A DNA stretch of 64,000 nucleotides from Oceanicaulis alexandrii DSM 11625 (GTDB taxonomy: Bacteria > Pseudomonadota > Alphaproteobacteria > Caulobacterales > Maricaulaceae). Location: the NCBI RefSeq assembly GCF_000420265.1, contig NZ_ATUP01000001.1, forward strand, positions 2,294,001 through 2,358,000. Reading direction: 5' to 3'. Below, piece after piece: positions 26,800 through 34,245 of the stretch; positions within the stretch are counted from its first letter, which is position 1, and each line of letters starts with the position of its first letter. Made by a program: the position numbers and the translations under genes. The notes under the pieces are model-generated. The model was given only the letters and a program-made list of their open reading frames with translations. It searched no databases and was not told the DNA's origin.

Positions 26800-28305
26800 T
26801 TATTCGACCAACGCGCGGCGTTGCGGCAGCTTCCATTCTAGAATATCTCGTGCTTGCAAACCCATCTCACGAAACAAACCAGTAACACCTTCATCAAAAT
26901 AAATTTGAAGGCCGAATTTATCAATTAAAATAGCTTGGTGACTACTAGTCTCTGATAGCTGTTTCGCGTGGAGATGAACCGTCTTTGTAAATTCACCTGT
27001 TGTAATAATTAATATAACTTGTGCTTTGTAAAGCACCGCCATTCCAATTTCTTTTGCCAATGCAGATACAGGCACCTTAGCCATATTCTTGCATTGTACC
27101 ATCCAGCGGTGAAAATGGGTGTCAGCGCCCTCAGCAATAAGATCAACCTCCGCACCATTGTTTTCTGATCCGCGCTCTCGGAAGGCTACAGGCGTAAGCC
27201 CGAGTTCATACAAAATACGTACCGAGAGGGTTTCAAGCGCAAGACCTTTAACGCCCGTATCGTCACTGCTAAGCTCCTCAATAATTTGAGTTATCGGTCG
27301 CGACAAATGGTTTCGCACTTCTCCAGGAATTCCCGCGAGGTCTGCAAGGCCTAAATATTCTGGATCAAGTGACACCAACTTTTCTGTTACACTTACTGTT
27401 CCTGAGGCTCCTCCTCTGCCACGTCCTTTGCTTCTCCCCCCTTTGGTTTCAGAATGCGTTATCCAACCATCCATAACTAAAGGATTGATTATAGCTTTCC
27501 TTAAATCGTCTGTTCGTCCAAATACAGTAGGGTGCTGGGCTTGGCAGAGGGCACGAAGGTCTTTTACGAATACATCTCGCACGCCATTAATTTCAAAGTC
27601 ACGTCGGAGCGTTGAAGCAAACACTTTTTGCCGGTCAGAAAGCGCAATCGCATCATCCGCGTCATCGACGGAAGTTCCGATAATTGCCTTTAGTTCATCG
27701 TTATTGATATTGTATCCACTCTTCGGGAGAACATTAGCCTTACGCAGCCATGACAATAAGATCAGGTGGTTTTTTGAGCTAGTTGAAATAGGGCCCCCTG
27801 CCTTTGTCACAAATCCATAGCGATTCAACTCCTCCGCGAGGGACGTTTTATTGATGGCTCTGCCGCCCTTCTCCATTGACCGGATTATGCGAAGAATCTC
27901 GGTGCCATTGAGAGTTAAGAGGATGTGTTTGGCGAATGAACGATTAGCTTCAAATTCCGAAGGTAATGAAAGAAGGTGAGCTCCAATATCTGTAAGGTCC
28001 TCAGTCTTTTCGTCATAAATTTTAAAGCTATCCATCCCAATTAAGACATTGCTAGCAAGCTGCTTTTGTTGAAGCCGTCGGAGCTGAGGGTCTGACTGTT
28101 TTTCAGCAGCATTGTAAAAATAATGGCTTCGTATTGCCTCGACTTGCGCATCCCGTCCCGAATTCTCGCTAACAATCCTCAGTACAATCTGTAGACTAAC
28201 TGGATTGTTTTTAGGAGCCCCAGGGCTAAATTCATTTGCAATAGGAAGAATTAGCGAAGGCTTACCCGTCCCGCCTGATGAATCTATGCGACCTTCGTTT
28301 CCCAC
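26800..28305 (-). CDS. Restriction endonuclease with C-terminal Mrr-like nuclease domain
   Basis: 501 residues with a GTG start (GGAG/AGGA upstream), overlapping the end of the second methyltransferase gene by 22 bases. The C-terminal ~150 residues form a PD-(D/E)xK nuclease of the Mrr type: ALETLSVRILYELGL, GAEVDLIAEG (D388), MVQCKN (Q404, K406) and ILIITTGEFTKTVHLHAKQL. The first ~300 residues resemble stacked helix-turn-helix modules (TEILRIIRSMEKGGRAINKTSLAEELNRYG; DVFVKDLRALCQAQHPTVFGRTDDLRKAI) with a Gly/Arg/Lys-rich linker (about residues 292-303). Operon position with two methyltransferases indicates the cleavage subunit of a restriction-modification system; the recognition site is unknown. 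AT-rich codon use shows it is acquired. Confidence 0.8.
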   Translation of the reverse strand: MGNEGRIDSSGGTGKPSLILPIANEFSPGAPKNNPVSLQIVLRIVSENSGRDAQVEAIRSHYFYNAAEKQSDPQLRRLQQKQLASNVLIGMDSFKIYDEKTEDLTDIGAHLLSLPSEFEANRSFAKHILLTLNGTEILRIIRSMEKGGRAINKTSLAEELNRYGFVTKAGGPISTSSKNHLILLSWLRKANVLPKSGYNINNDELKAIIGTSVDDADDAIALSDRQKVFASTLRRDFEINGVRDVFVKDLRALCQAQHPTVFGRTDDLRKAIINPLVMDGWITHSETKGGRSKGRGRGGASGTVSVTEKLVSLDPEYLGLADLAGIPGEVRNHLSRPITQIIEELSSDDTGVKGLALETLSVRILYELGLTPVAFRERGSENNGAEVDLIAEGADTHFHRWMVQCKNMAKVPVSALAKEIGMAVLYKAQVILIITTGEFTKTVHLHAKQLSETSSHQAILIDKFGLQIYFDEGVTGLFREMGLQARDILEWKLPQRRALVE

Positions 28306-29369
28306 TTTCCTATTCTCCGAATTTGCGTTGCTAGTGCCTTTCCAAGTGCTTCAGCTAATACTGGTGGGACTGCATTTCCAAGTTGGCGCCATTTTTTATT
28401 TACATCTCCAACTAGAAAATAGTCGTCAGGGAACGTCTGCAGCCGCTTCACCTCCTCAATTCGAAGGATCCTATTTCTCCAGTGGAGAGGTCCCATATTA
28501 TTGGTACGTTTGGCCTGAATAGTCCAAGATGGGAGACTTGGGCTTAGCTTTAAAAGGTAAGTCCAATAGCGAGAGCGCCATTTAAACTGGGGGTTTGGAT
28601 AACCGCGCTCAGCAGTAAAATAAAGGTAGTTCTCACCAGGGGGTAATTCTTCCAAGAGGTGCTTGTAACGGCCACCAGCTGTATGACCCCAGCTATCAGC
28701 AGCCTCGTCGGTATCGATGTCATTCAAAACATCACCTGCCGTCGCCCAAGGCTTCAATTCTGGATTGTTCGGTTCTTTATCATGCGTTGGAGTAGGAAAT
28801 TGAAAGGCAGCATCACCGAGTAGCCCTACAATAAAACATCGCTCTCGGATCTGAGGCACGCCATAATTGGCCGCATTCAAGACTGCCCAGGTCACCTGAT
28901 ACCCAAGTGCCTGGGCCCTTTCAATTACAGAGTCCATTGCCGGGCGGTTATTGCGGTAAGTCAGCCCTTTGACATTCTCGATCACGAATGCCAACGGTTT
29001 TACGATTGAAAGCGCGGTGAGAACTGAGCGGAAGCTTCCCGCGCCAGTGGGGTCATCAAAGCCTTTTGGTAGATCAGTGCGCCAAAAGCGGGATTTAGAG
29101 AAAGGGGGACAGGGCGGCCCGGCAGCCAGCAGACTGATAGGAGCATCGAACCGCTCAAGCCAAGTCCGCATGTCAGCCTCTGTCCAACTGATGAGATCTT
29201 CGCATCGTACTTCAGCGTCGGGAAAGTTTGATTTGAAGCTCTCTACGCAGTCTTTATCGTTGTCCACTGCTCCAACAGTAGTAAAGCCTGCGCGTTCAAG
29301 ACCATAGTCAAGTCCACCACATCCGCTGAACATAGAAATTGATCGTAGTGCTACGTTAGCGTTAGTCAT
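28284..29369 (-). CDS. DNA (cytosine-5-)-methyltransferase, second of a pair
   Basis: 361 residues. Motif I SMFSGCGGLDYGLERAGF, catalytic loop GPPCPPFSKS (C87), ENV in VIENVKGL, QIRERCF and the final RQLGNAVPP are all present. The target-recognition region between them (GGRYKHLLEELPPGENY, PNPQFKWRSRYW, LLKLSPSLPSWT, GPLHWRNR) is closely similar to that of the upstream methyltransferase. The ATG overlaps the preceding stop (ATGA), with AGAGG seven bases upstream. The catalytic loop has PCPP where PCQP is usual. It presumably protects one strand of the host sites of the adjacent nuclease. Confidence 0.93.
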   Translation of the reverse strand: MTNANVALRSISMFSGCGGLDYGLERAGFTTVGAVDNDKDCVESFKSNFPDAEVRCEDLISWTEADMRTWLERFDAPISLLAAGPPCPPFSKSRFWRTDLPKGFDDPTGAGSFRSVLTALSIVKPLAFVIENVKGLTYRNNRPAMDSVIERAQALGYQVTWAVLNAANYGVPQIRERCFIVGLLGDAAFQFPTPTHDKEPNNPELKPWATAGDVLNDIDTDEAADSWGHTAGGRYKHLLEELPPGENYLYFTAERGYPNPQFKWRSRYWTYLLKLSPSLPSWTIQAKRTNNMGPLHWRNRILRIEEVKRLQTFPDDYFLVGDVNKKWRQLGNAVPPVLAEALGKALATQIRRIGKWETKVA

Positions 29370-30466
29370 GCGATTGCCTCTAGGACCTTAACAATTACTG
29401 GAGCTGCAAGCTTAGGTGGAACAGCGTTGCCGATTTGTCGCACGCGGTCGCGACGACTTCCTGCAAACCGGTATCCGTCAGGAAAACTTTGGATGGCCGC
29501 GAGCTCTGGGGTTCTTAGCCTACGTGTATCCCAATGAAATGGGCCCGTCCAAGGACCTGGTGAAGCCGCTACGGTCCAAGACAGTTTTTCTGGGTGCAGC
29601 TTAAGTAGAAAGTTCCAAAAACGGCTTTCCGCTTCGAATGATGGGTTGGGGTGCCCAGCCCATGCGGTAAGTGCTTTATAGTTCCAGCCGGGGGGCACGT
29701 CAGCCAGATGATGCGCGTAACGACCTGAGATTAACTCCTCACGTTCAAAAAATTCATCTCCAGAATATGCGGCGATTGCCTCTCCAACGCTGACAAAAGG
29801 CTTCAGGAAAATCGAGGGTTCCTCTGAGTGGGTAATCTCCGGAATTTCCGGGGTTTGTGACCGGGCTCCATAAATGAATACACGCTGGCGTTTCTGTGGG
29901 ACCCCAAACTCAGCACTGTTACCTTTAAATATTGCTACGTTCATTCCGGCGTCCTTCATTACATCTATAAAGAATTCGGCCGTCTCTTTGTTGCGTGGGT
30001 GAAAAATGCTAGCCACGTTTTCAAGGACAAATCCGTCAGCTTTCGCTTCGATAACAAGACGCGCGAACTCCAACAGAAGATTTCGTCGTTCATCTGGGCG
30101 AGGCTCGGTTATTGAAGGGGGCCTTTTGTAAACTGAATCATCACCTCTATAGAACGCCAAGCGAAGCTTCAGGTCTTCGCCGGGATCAGTCCAGTAGGCA
30201 TTTTTCGAAAATGGCTGACAGGGAGCGCCTCCGACCACCAGAAGTGGATCTGACTTATCTAAGCCAGCCATTTCTCGCATTTGTTGTCCGCTAAAATCAA
30301 GAACGCTGCCCTCATGTACCGAGTGGCTAGAATCAGCGTGATTCATCCGTAACGTTTCGCATGCTTTACGGTCGATTTCTACCGAAAGGCGAAGGTCCGC
30401 GCCCGCGATTTTACTAGCAATACCAAATCCACCGGCACCGGCAAAAAGATCAATCACTGGCAGCAA
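29366..30466 (-). CDS. DNA (cytosine-5-)-methyltransferase, first of a pair
   Basis: 366 residues from a TTG start at 30466, preceded at eight bases by AGGGG, which gives LPVIDLFAGAGGFGIAS, the usual opening of the family. An in-frame TTG at 30529 would add 21 residues without a good site. Catalytic GGAPCQPFSK (C83), ENV in LENVASI, QKRQRVF and RQIGNAVPPKLA are present. Its target-recognition segment (GRYAHHLADVPPGWNY, PNPSFEAESRFW, LLKLHPEKLSWT, GPFHWDTRRL) parallels that of the next gene, so the two arose by duplication or act on related half-sites. It is the promoter-proximal gene of the restriction operon. Confidence 0.93.
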   Translation of the reverse strand: MLPVIDLFAGAGGFGIASKIAGADLRLSVEIDRKACETLRMNHADSSHSVHEGSVLDFSGQQMREMAGLDKSDPLLVVGGAPCQPFSKNAYWTDPGEDLKLRLAFYRGDDSVYKRPPSITEPRPDERRNLLLEFARLVIEAKADGFVLENVASIFHPRNKETAEFFIDVMKDAGMNVAIFKGNSAEFGVPQKRQRVFIYGARSQTPEIPEITHSEEPSIFLKPFVSVGEAIAAYSGDEFFEREELISGRYAHHLADVPPGWNYKALTAWAGHPNPSFEAESRFWNFLLKLHPEKLSWTVAASPGPWTGPFHWDTRRLRTPELAAIQSFPDGYRFAGSRRDRVRQIGNAVPPKLAAPVIVKVLEAIA

Positions 30467-30608
30467 GGCGTCGCCCCTAGGAAGTCTAAGAAGTTGGTAT
30501 TTTGGGTAGCTAACTTGGTAAGCAAGCAAAATTCTGGATAATCAAGGCTATTCGATTCGCAACAAAATCCGAAGCTTTAGGAACAACAGCTGGTCACCCA
30601 CAGATGCC

Positions 30609-30637
30609 ACAATGCGTTCCTATTATGTTCGCGTCAA
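30609..30637 (-). promoter_or_regulatory. Candidate promoter of the restriction-modification operon
   Basis: On the minus strand TTGACG (30632-30637) is followed after 17 bases by CATTGT (30609-30614). The -35 box is good and the -10 box poor. It lies about 140 bases upstream of the methyltransferase start in the AT-rich flank, which otherwise holds no gene. Weak evidence. Confidence 0.3.
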
Positions 30638-30639
30638 GG

Positions 30640-30715
30640 CTTGCTGCAGGCGTCTCTGTGATCAGAGCAGAGTGTATCCGGTCGATCCCGGATCGCTACG
30701 CGTCCGGGATGACGG
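30640..30715 (-). repeat. Dispersed palindromic repeat, family C, copy 1
   Basis: The stretch from TTGCTGCAGGCGTCT to GATCCCGGATCGCT-CGCGTCCGGGATGAC matches, inverted, the sequence at 48651-48730. The end forms a hairpin of CCCGGATCG / CGTCCGGG type. It marks the right edge of the AT-rich island. Confidence 0.65.
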
Positions 30716-30743
30716 GTATTGAGAGAACGGAAAGAAGCTGTAT

Positions 30744-30843
30744 TCCCGGGCGAGCATCGCGAAGACCCGGGACCTCTCTCCGTTTAAAGCGCCAAGTTCT
30801 GATGGAGCCCCCGGCTCAGCGCTGCGCTTGGCCGGGGTTTCAG
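30744..30843 (-). repeat. Dispersed palindromic repeat, family B, copy 1
   Basis: Read on the minus strand it is CTGAAACCCCGGCCAAGCGC...GCCGGGGGCTCCATCAGA...GGTCCCGGGTC...GCTCGCCCGGGAAT. It matches the copies at 34141-34245 and 54582-54688 apart from scattered changes. Each end is a separate GC-rich hairpin. The rest of the gap up to panD holds no gene that I can see. Confidence 0.75.
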
Positions 30844-30983
30844 TATGGGGGAAGAGGAAGCCCCCCTTCACCAACGCCCCCTTAATCCCCACATGACAAA
30901 TATGTCAGTGCGAAACGGGTGTTTTTTCTGTCGCAATCGAGTATACCGCAGTGCAACAGACTCATTTTCATGACGAGGGCGGC

Positions 30984-31370
30984 ATGCAACTCACCATGAT
31001 GAAGACCAAGCTTCACCGCGCCGCGGTGACGCAAGCGGACCTTCACTATGAAGGCTCCATCTCCATCGACCAGGACCTGCTGGAAGCGGCGGGCATTCTG
31101 GTCAATGAGCAGGTGGATGTCCTGAACATCAACAATGGCGAACGGTTCACCACCTACGCCATCTCCGCCCCGCGCGGCTCCAAGATGTTCGGCATAAATG
31201 GCGCCGCGGCGCGGCTGGCCCAGCCCGGCGACCGCATCATCGTGGTGGCCTATGCCGGCATGGCGGCCGAAGAGGCGCGCCAGTTCGTGCCCACCGTGGT
31301 GCTGCTGGACGAGAACAATGACGTGGTCAGCGTCGAGGAAGGCTCCGGCCGCAAGCTCGACGCCGCCTAG
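30984..31370 (+). CDS. panD: Aspartate 1-decarboxylase
   Basis: 128 residues. It makes beta-alanine from aspartate for pantothenate and CoA synthesis. The self-processing site is G24-S25 in [10 protein letters not shown]; cleavage converts Ser25 to the pyruvoyl cofactor. The start [12 protein letters not shown] aligns residue for residue with the E. coli start and places the serine at position 25, and GAGGG lies just upstream. R in NNGERFTTY and NGAAARL are conserved. The gene is monocistronic, ending at a strong terminator. Confidence 0.97.
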   Translation: MQLTMMKTKLHRAAVTQADLHYEGSISIDQDLLEAAGILVNEQVDVLNINNGERFTTYAISAPRGSKMFGINGAAARLAQPGDRIIVVAYAGMAAEEARQFVPTVVLLDENNDVVSVEEGSGRKLDAA

Positions 31371-31390
31371 TTCAGGCCGGGTGAAACACG

Positions 31391-31427
31391 AAAAAAAAGC
31401 CCCGCCGGGATCCGGCGGGGCTTTTTT
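31391..31427. terminator. Bidirectional terminator between panD and cheZ
   Basis: Eight A, then the perfect stem GCCCCGCCGG / CCGGCGGGGC around a GAT loop, then six T. The A-run serves the minus-strand cheZ and the T-run serves panD, so one hairpin can end both convergent transcripts. Confidence 0.93.
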
Positions 31428-31462
31428 CATGCGCCCCAAAGAGCGCATGGTATTTGAAGGAT

Positions 31463-32131
31463 TTAATCAAACAATGCGTCGATGGAATCCTGGTCCATGG
31501 CCAGAAGGTCATCGACATTGTCCTGACCCACTTCGGGTCCGCCAATGGCCGGGCCGTTGAGGTGGAGCTTGGCTTTGCGCTCTTCCTCGGCCTTTTCATT
31601 AGCGGTGGCCTCGGCGTCGTTCACGCCCATGGTCTGGGCGAAGCGCGCCACCCGCTCTTCGATATGCTTGAGCGAGCTGACCACCTTGGACACGCGTTGA
31701 CCGGTGAGATCCTGGAAGGAGCACGCCTCGATGATTTTGGTCATCGAATCGGAGACCTCCATCTTGTAGGCGTCCAGATCTTCCGTTTCGCTGCACATGA
31801 GCGTTTCAGCTTCGCTCATGATGGTTTCCGTCGCCCGTTCGGTGTCGGCGATCAGCGCTTCCAGTTCGGCGCCCGCGCCCGGAAGCCGGGAATCGCGGAT
31901 GTCGTTGGGGCGCAGATGCGCGATTTCATCACGGGTTTTCGCGATGTAATCGGCGATGGAATTGAATTCGGCGTGGATCGACTTGTCCAGGGACCCGAAA
32001 AACATCTGCATGGTGTCGGTGAGCTGCTGCGCCATGCGCAACACCTCGATCAGCTGTACGTTTTCGAGATCGGAAACTTTCACCGACTCCAGAGACTGGC
32101 GTACCCGTGCGGCGACTTCTGCGGCAGGCAT
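31463..32131 (-). CDS. cheZ: Chemotaxis protein phosphatase CheZ-like
   Basis: 222 residues, mostly helical. The active-site signature ACSFQDLTGQRVSKV carries the catalytic glutamine of CheZ phosphatases, and the C-terminus VDDLLAMDQDSIDALFD resembles the CheY-binding tail. It would dephosphorylate CheY-P at the flagellar motor or sensor pole. It follows the cheY-like gene on the same strand after 93 bases. No cheA, cheW or receptor gene lies in the window. Confidence 0.9.
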   Translation of the reverse strand: MPAAEVAARVRQSLESVKVSDLENVQLIEVLRMAQQLTDTMQMFFGSLDKSIHAEFNSIADYIAKTRDEIAHLRPNDIRDSRLPGAGAELEALIADTERATETIMSEAETLMCSETEDLDAYKMEVSDSMTKIIEACSFQDLTGQRVSKVVSSLKHIEERVARFAQTMGVNDAEATANEKAEEERKAKLHLNGPAIGGPEVGQDNVDDLLAMDQDSIDALFD

Positions 32132-32224
32132 GTCGGTCTTCCTTTCACTCCAGCCCTAGCGGGACTTCAACAGCACCACCCCTAACGACGTGTTAGTCAT
32201 GAGGGGCGGGACGAAGCCCTCGCC

Positions 32225-32611
32225 CTAGAATTCGCCGATGACGGCGGTCATCTTGGCTTTTAGCGTTCCGGCGTTGAACGGTTTTACGATATAATTGTTC
32301 ACGCCGGCTTTTTTCGCTGCGATCACGTTCTCGGTTTTGGATTCCGCTGTGACCATGATGAAAGGCGTGGCCTTGACGGATTCGTCAGCGCGCACTTTCT
32401 GCAGCAGTTCATAGCCGGTCATCGGCTCCATATTCCAGTCGGAGATGACCAGGCCATATTTTTTCTTCTTCATCTTTTCAAATGCTTCGGTCCCGTCCGA
32501 AGCTTCGTCCACATTCTCGAACCCGATCTGCTTGAGCAGGTTCTTGATGATGCGAACCATGGTTTTGTAATCGTCCACCACCAGGATCGGCATCGTCATT
32601 TCGACAGCCAT
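32225..32611 (-). CDS. cheY: Single-domain response regulator, CheY family
   Basis: 128 residues from the ATG at 32611, which has GGAGGAAGG upstream; an earlier in-frame ATG lacks one. The receiver residues are complete: VDDYKTM acidic pair, phospho-acceptor D in VISDWNMEPMTG, T in VTAESK and K in VKPFNAGTL. SDWNM and the overall sequence are CheY-like, and the neighbouring cheZ supports a motor-switching role. It lacks an output domain. Confidence 0.92.
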   Translation of the reverse strand: MAVEMTMPILVVDDYKTMVRIIKNLLKQIGFENVDEASDGTEAFEKMKKKKYGLVISDWNMEPMTGYELLQKVRADESVKATPFIMVTAESKTENVIAAKKAGVNNYIVKPFNAGTLKAKMTAVIGEF

Positions 32612-32702
32612 GACCCTTCCTCCATCCAATTAACGACCATAGCTGAACCCCTCAAAGCTCCTGATTGAGGGCTCAGTACAAAACTGACAGTAGACAAGCG
32701 CG

Positions 32703-32718
32703 GTCAAAATTCGGTTAA
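32703..32718 (-). promoter_or_regulatory. CtrA-like binding site upstream of cheY
   Basis: On the minus strand it reads TTAACCGAATTTTGAC, i.e. TTAA-N7-TTGAC, one base from the CtrA consensus TTAA-N7-TTAAC. It lies 92 bases upstream of the cheY start. CtrA controls motility genes in this class; binding here is inferred. Confidence 0.35.
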
Positions 32719-32749
32719 ACACGCGCCGCAAGTGGAAAGGCAGTGACAC

Positions 32750-33190
32750 ATGAGTGATTTTGAGGGCTACGGCATCAACGAGCTGGAGGTGGGGCAATCT
32801 GCTGAAATCACGCGGCTCGTGGATGATAATACGGTGAAGCAATTCGCCGAGGTTTCCGGTGATTTCAACCCGCTGCATATGGATGAAGCCTATGCCGCCC
32901 GCTCTCCGTTTCGGGGCCGGATCGCCCATGGCGCACTGGTGGCGAGCTTTATTTCCTGCGTTCTGGGCAATCATCTGCCGGGGCCGGGCGCCGTGTTCGC
33001 AGGGATGACGATGCGGTTTGAACGTCCCGTGCGGATCGGCGATACCGTGATCGCGCGCGCCACTGTCACAGAGGTGGACATCAAGGCGCGCCGGGTGAAA
33101 CTCGCCTGCGTATGCGAAGTGGAAGGCCAGACCTGTATGGAAGCCGATGCTGAAGTGATTGTCCGCAAACGCCGCAAGAGCACGGCGTAA
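32750..33190 (+). CDS. MaoC-like (R)-specific enoyl-CoA hydratase
   Basis: 146 residues forming a single hot-dog domain. The hydratase motif FAEVSGDFNPLHMDEAYA contains the catalytic Asp and His, and GRIAHGALVASFIS follows. Such enzymes hydrate trans-2-enoyl-CoA to (R)-3-hydroxyacyl-CoA in fatty acid or polyhydroxyalkanoate metabolism. It is three bases upstream of ribF and probably cotranscribed with it, although the functions are unrelated. Confidence 0.9.
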   Translation: MSDFEGYGINELEVGQSAEITRLVDDNTVKQFAEVSGDFNPLHMDEAYAARSPFRGRIAHGALVASFISCVLGNHLPGPGAVFAGMTMRFERPVRIGDTVIARATVTEVDIKARRVKLACVCEVEGQTCMEADAEVIVRKRRKSTA

Positions 33191-33193
33191 GGC

Positions 33194-34126
33194 GTGTCGG
33201 TTTATCACGGCTATACGGACCTGCCCGAGGTGTCGCGCGGCTGCGTGGCGGCGCTGGGCAATTTTGACGGCGTGCATCGCGGCCATCGCGCCGTGATCCA
33301 GACCGCCTGCGCGTTCGCCAAAACGCTGGACGCGCGCTGCGCCGGGGCCGTGTTCAGCCCGCATCCGCGCCAGGTCTTTGCGCCGGATGCGCCGCCCTTC
33401 CTGTTGATGAACGACCATCAGCGGGCGCGCGCCCTGAAAGAGGCGGGCGCTGAAGCGGTGTTTCACATCCCGTTTTCAAAGGCGATGGCGGCGATGACGC
33501 CCGATGCGTTCGTGCGCGAGGTGCTGGCCGAGGGGCTGGGTCTGAGAGGCGTGGTGACCGGCGCGGACTTCTGCTTTGGCAAGGACCGGGCGGGAGATGC
33601 GGCGGCGCTGAAAGCGCTGGGCGCCCGGTATGGCGTCGCGGTCGAAATCGCAGAAGCGGTCAATCTGGACGATGCGTCGGGCAAGATTTCCTCGACCAAT
33701 GTGCGCAACGCCTTGCGCGACGGCGATGTGAAGACCGCTGCAGCGCTGCTGGAGCGTCCTTTCGCCATTGAGGGCGTGGTGTCCAAGGGCGATCAGCGCG
33801 GGCGCCTTTTGGGTTTCCCGACAGCCAATATCGGCCTGGGCGAGTATCTGCGTCCGAAGTTTGGCGTCTACGCCGTGCGCGCGCATTTGCCGTCTGGCGA
33901 CAGTGTCGCCGGCGTCGCCAATCTTGGCTCGCGTCCCACAGTGCAGGGGACTGAAGCGCGTCTAGAGGCGCACTTGTTTGACTTTGAGGCGGACCTTTAC
34001 GGGCAGATTCTGGAAGTCGATCTGATCGACTTCATCCGCCCCGAGCAGAAGTTTGACGGGCTCGACGCGCTGACCGCGCAAATCGCGGCGGATAGTGCGA
34101 CGGCGCGGGAGATTCTGGGGGTTTAG
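33194..34126 (+). CDS. ribF: Bifunctional riboflavin kinase / FAD synthetase
   Basis: 310 residues starting at GTG. The N-terminal adenylyltransferase domain has ALGNFDGVHRGH, FSPHPRQVF and KISSTNVRNAL; the C-terminal flavokinase domain has GRLLGFPTANIGL and GVANLGSRPTV. The enzyme converts riboflavin to FMN and FAD in the cytosol. Only three bases separate it from the MaoC gene, so the GTG is translated from a coupled message. Confidence 0.96.
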   Translation: MSVYHGYTDLPEVSRGCVAALGNFDGVHRGHRAVIQTACAFAKTLDARCAGAVFSPHPRQVFAPDAPPFLLMNDHQRARALKEAGAEAVFHIPFSKAMAAMTPDAFVREVLAEGLGLRGVVTGADFCFGKDRAGDAAALKALGARYGVAVEIAEAVNLDDASGKISSTNVRNALRDGDVKTAAALLERPFAIEGVVSKGDQRGRLLGFPTANIGLGEYLRPKFGVYAVRAHLPSGDSVAGVANLGSRPTVQGTEARLEAHLFDFEADLYGQILEVDLIDFIRPEQKFDGLDALTAQIAADSATAREILGV

Positions 34127-34140
34127 ATCCCGTTCTAACG

Positions 34141-34245
34141 CTGAAACCCCGGCCAAGCGTAGCGCAGAGCCGGGGCCTCCATCAGATAAGGCGCTTAAAG
34201 CGGAGGTAGGTCCCGGGTCATCGCTTCGCTCGCCCGGGAATTCAG
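34141..34245 (+). repeat. Dispersed palindromic repeat, family B, copy 2
   Basis: CTGAAACCCCGGCCAAGCG...GAGCCGGGGCCTCCATCAG...GGAGGTAGGTCCCGGGTC...CTCGCCCGGGAATTCAGG is almost identical to the copy at 54582-54688. It fills the gap between convergent ribF and rsmD. Its final TTCAGG supplies the rsmD stop codon on the minus strand. Confidence 0.8.

Noticed and set aside
26282-30983. Integrase, transposase, tRNA gene or direct-repeat attachment sites bounding the restriction island
   Set aside because: I looked in both flanks and saw none; only palindromic repeats are present, so the route of acquisition stays open.
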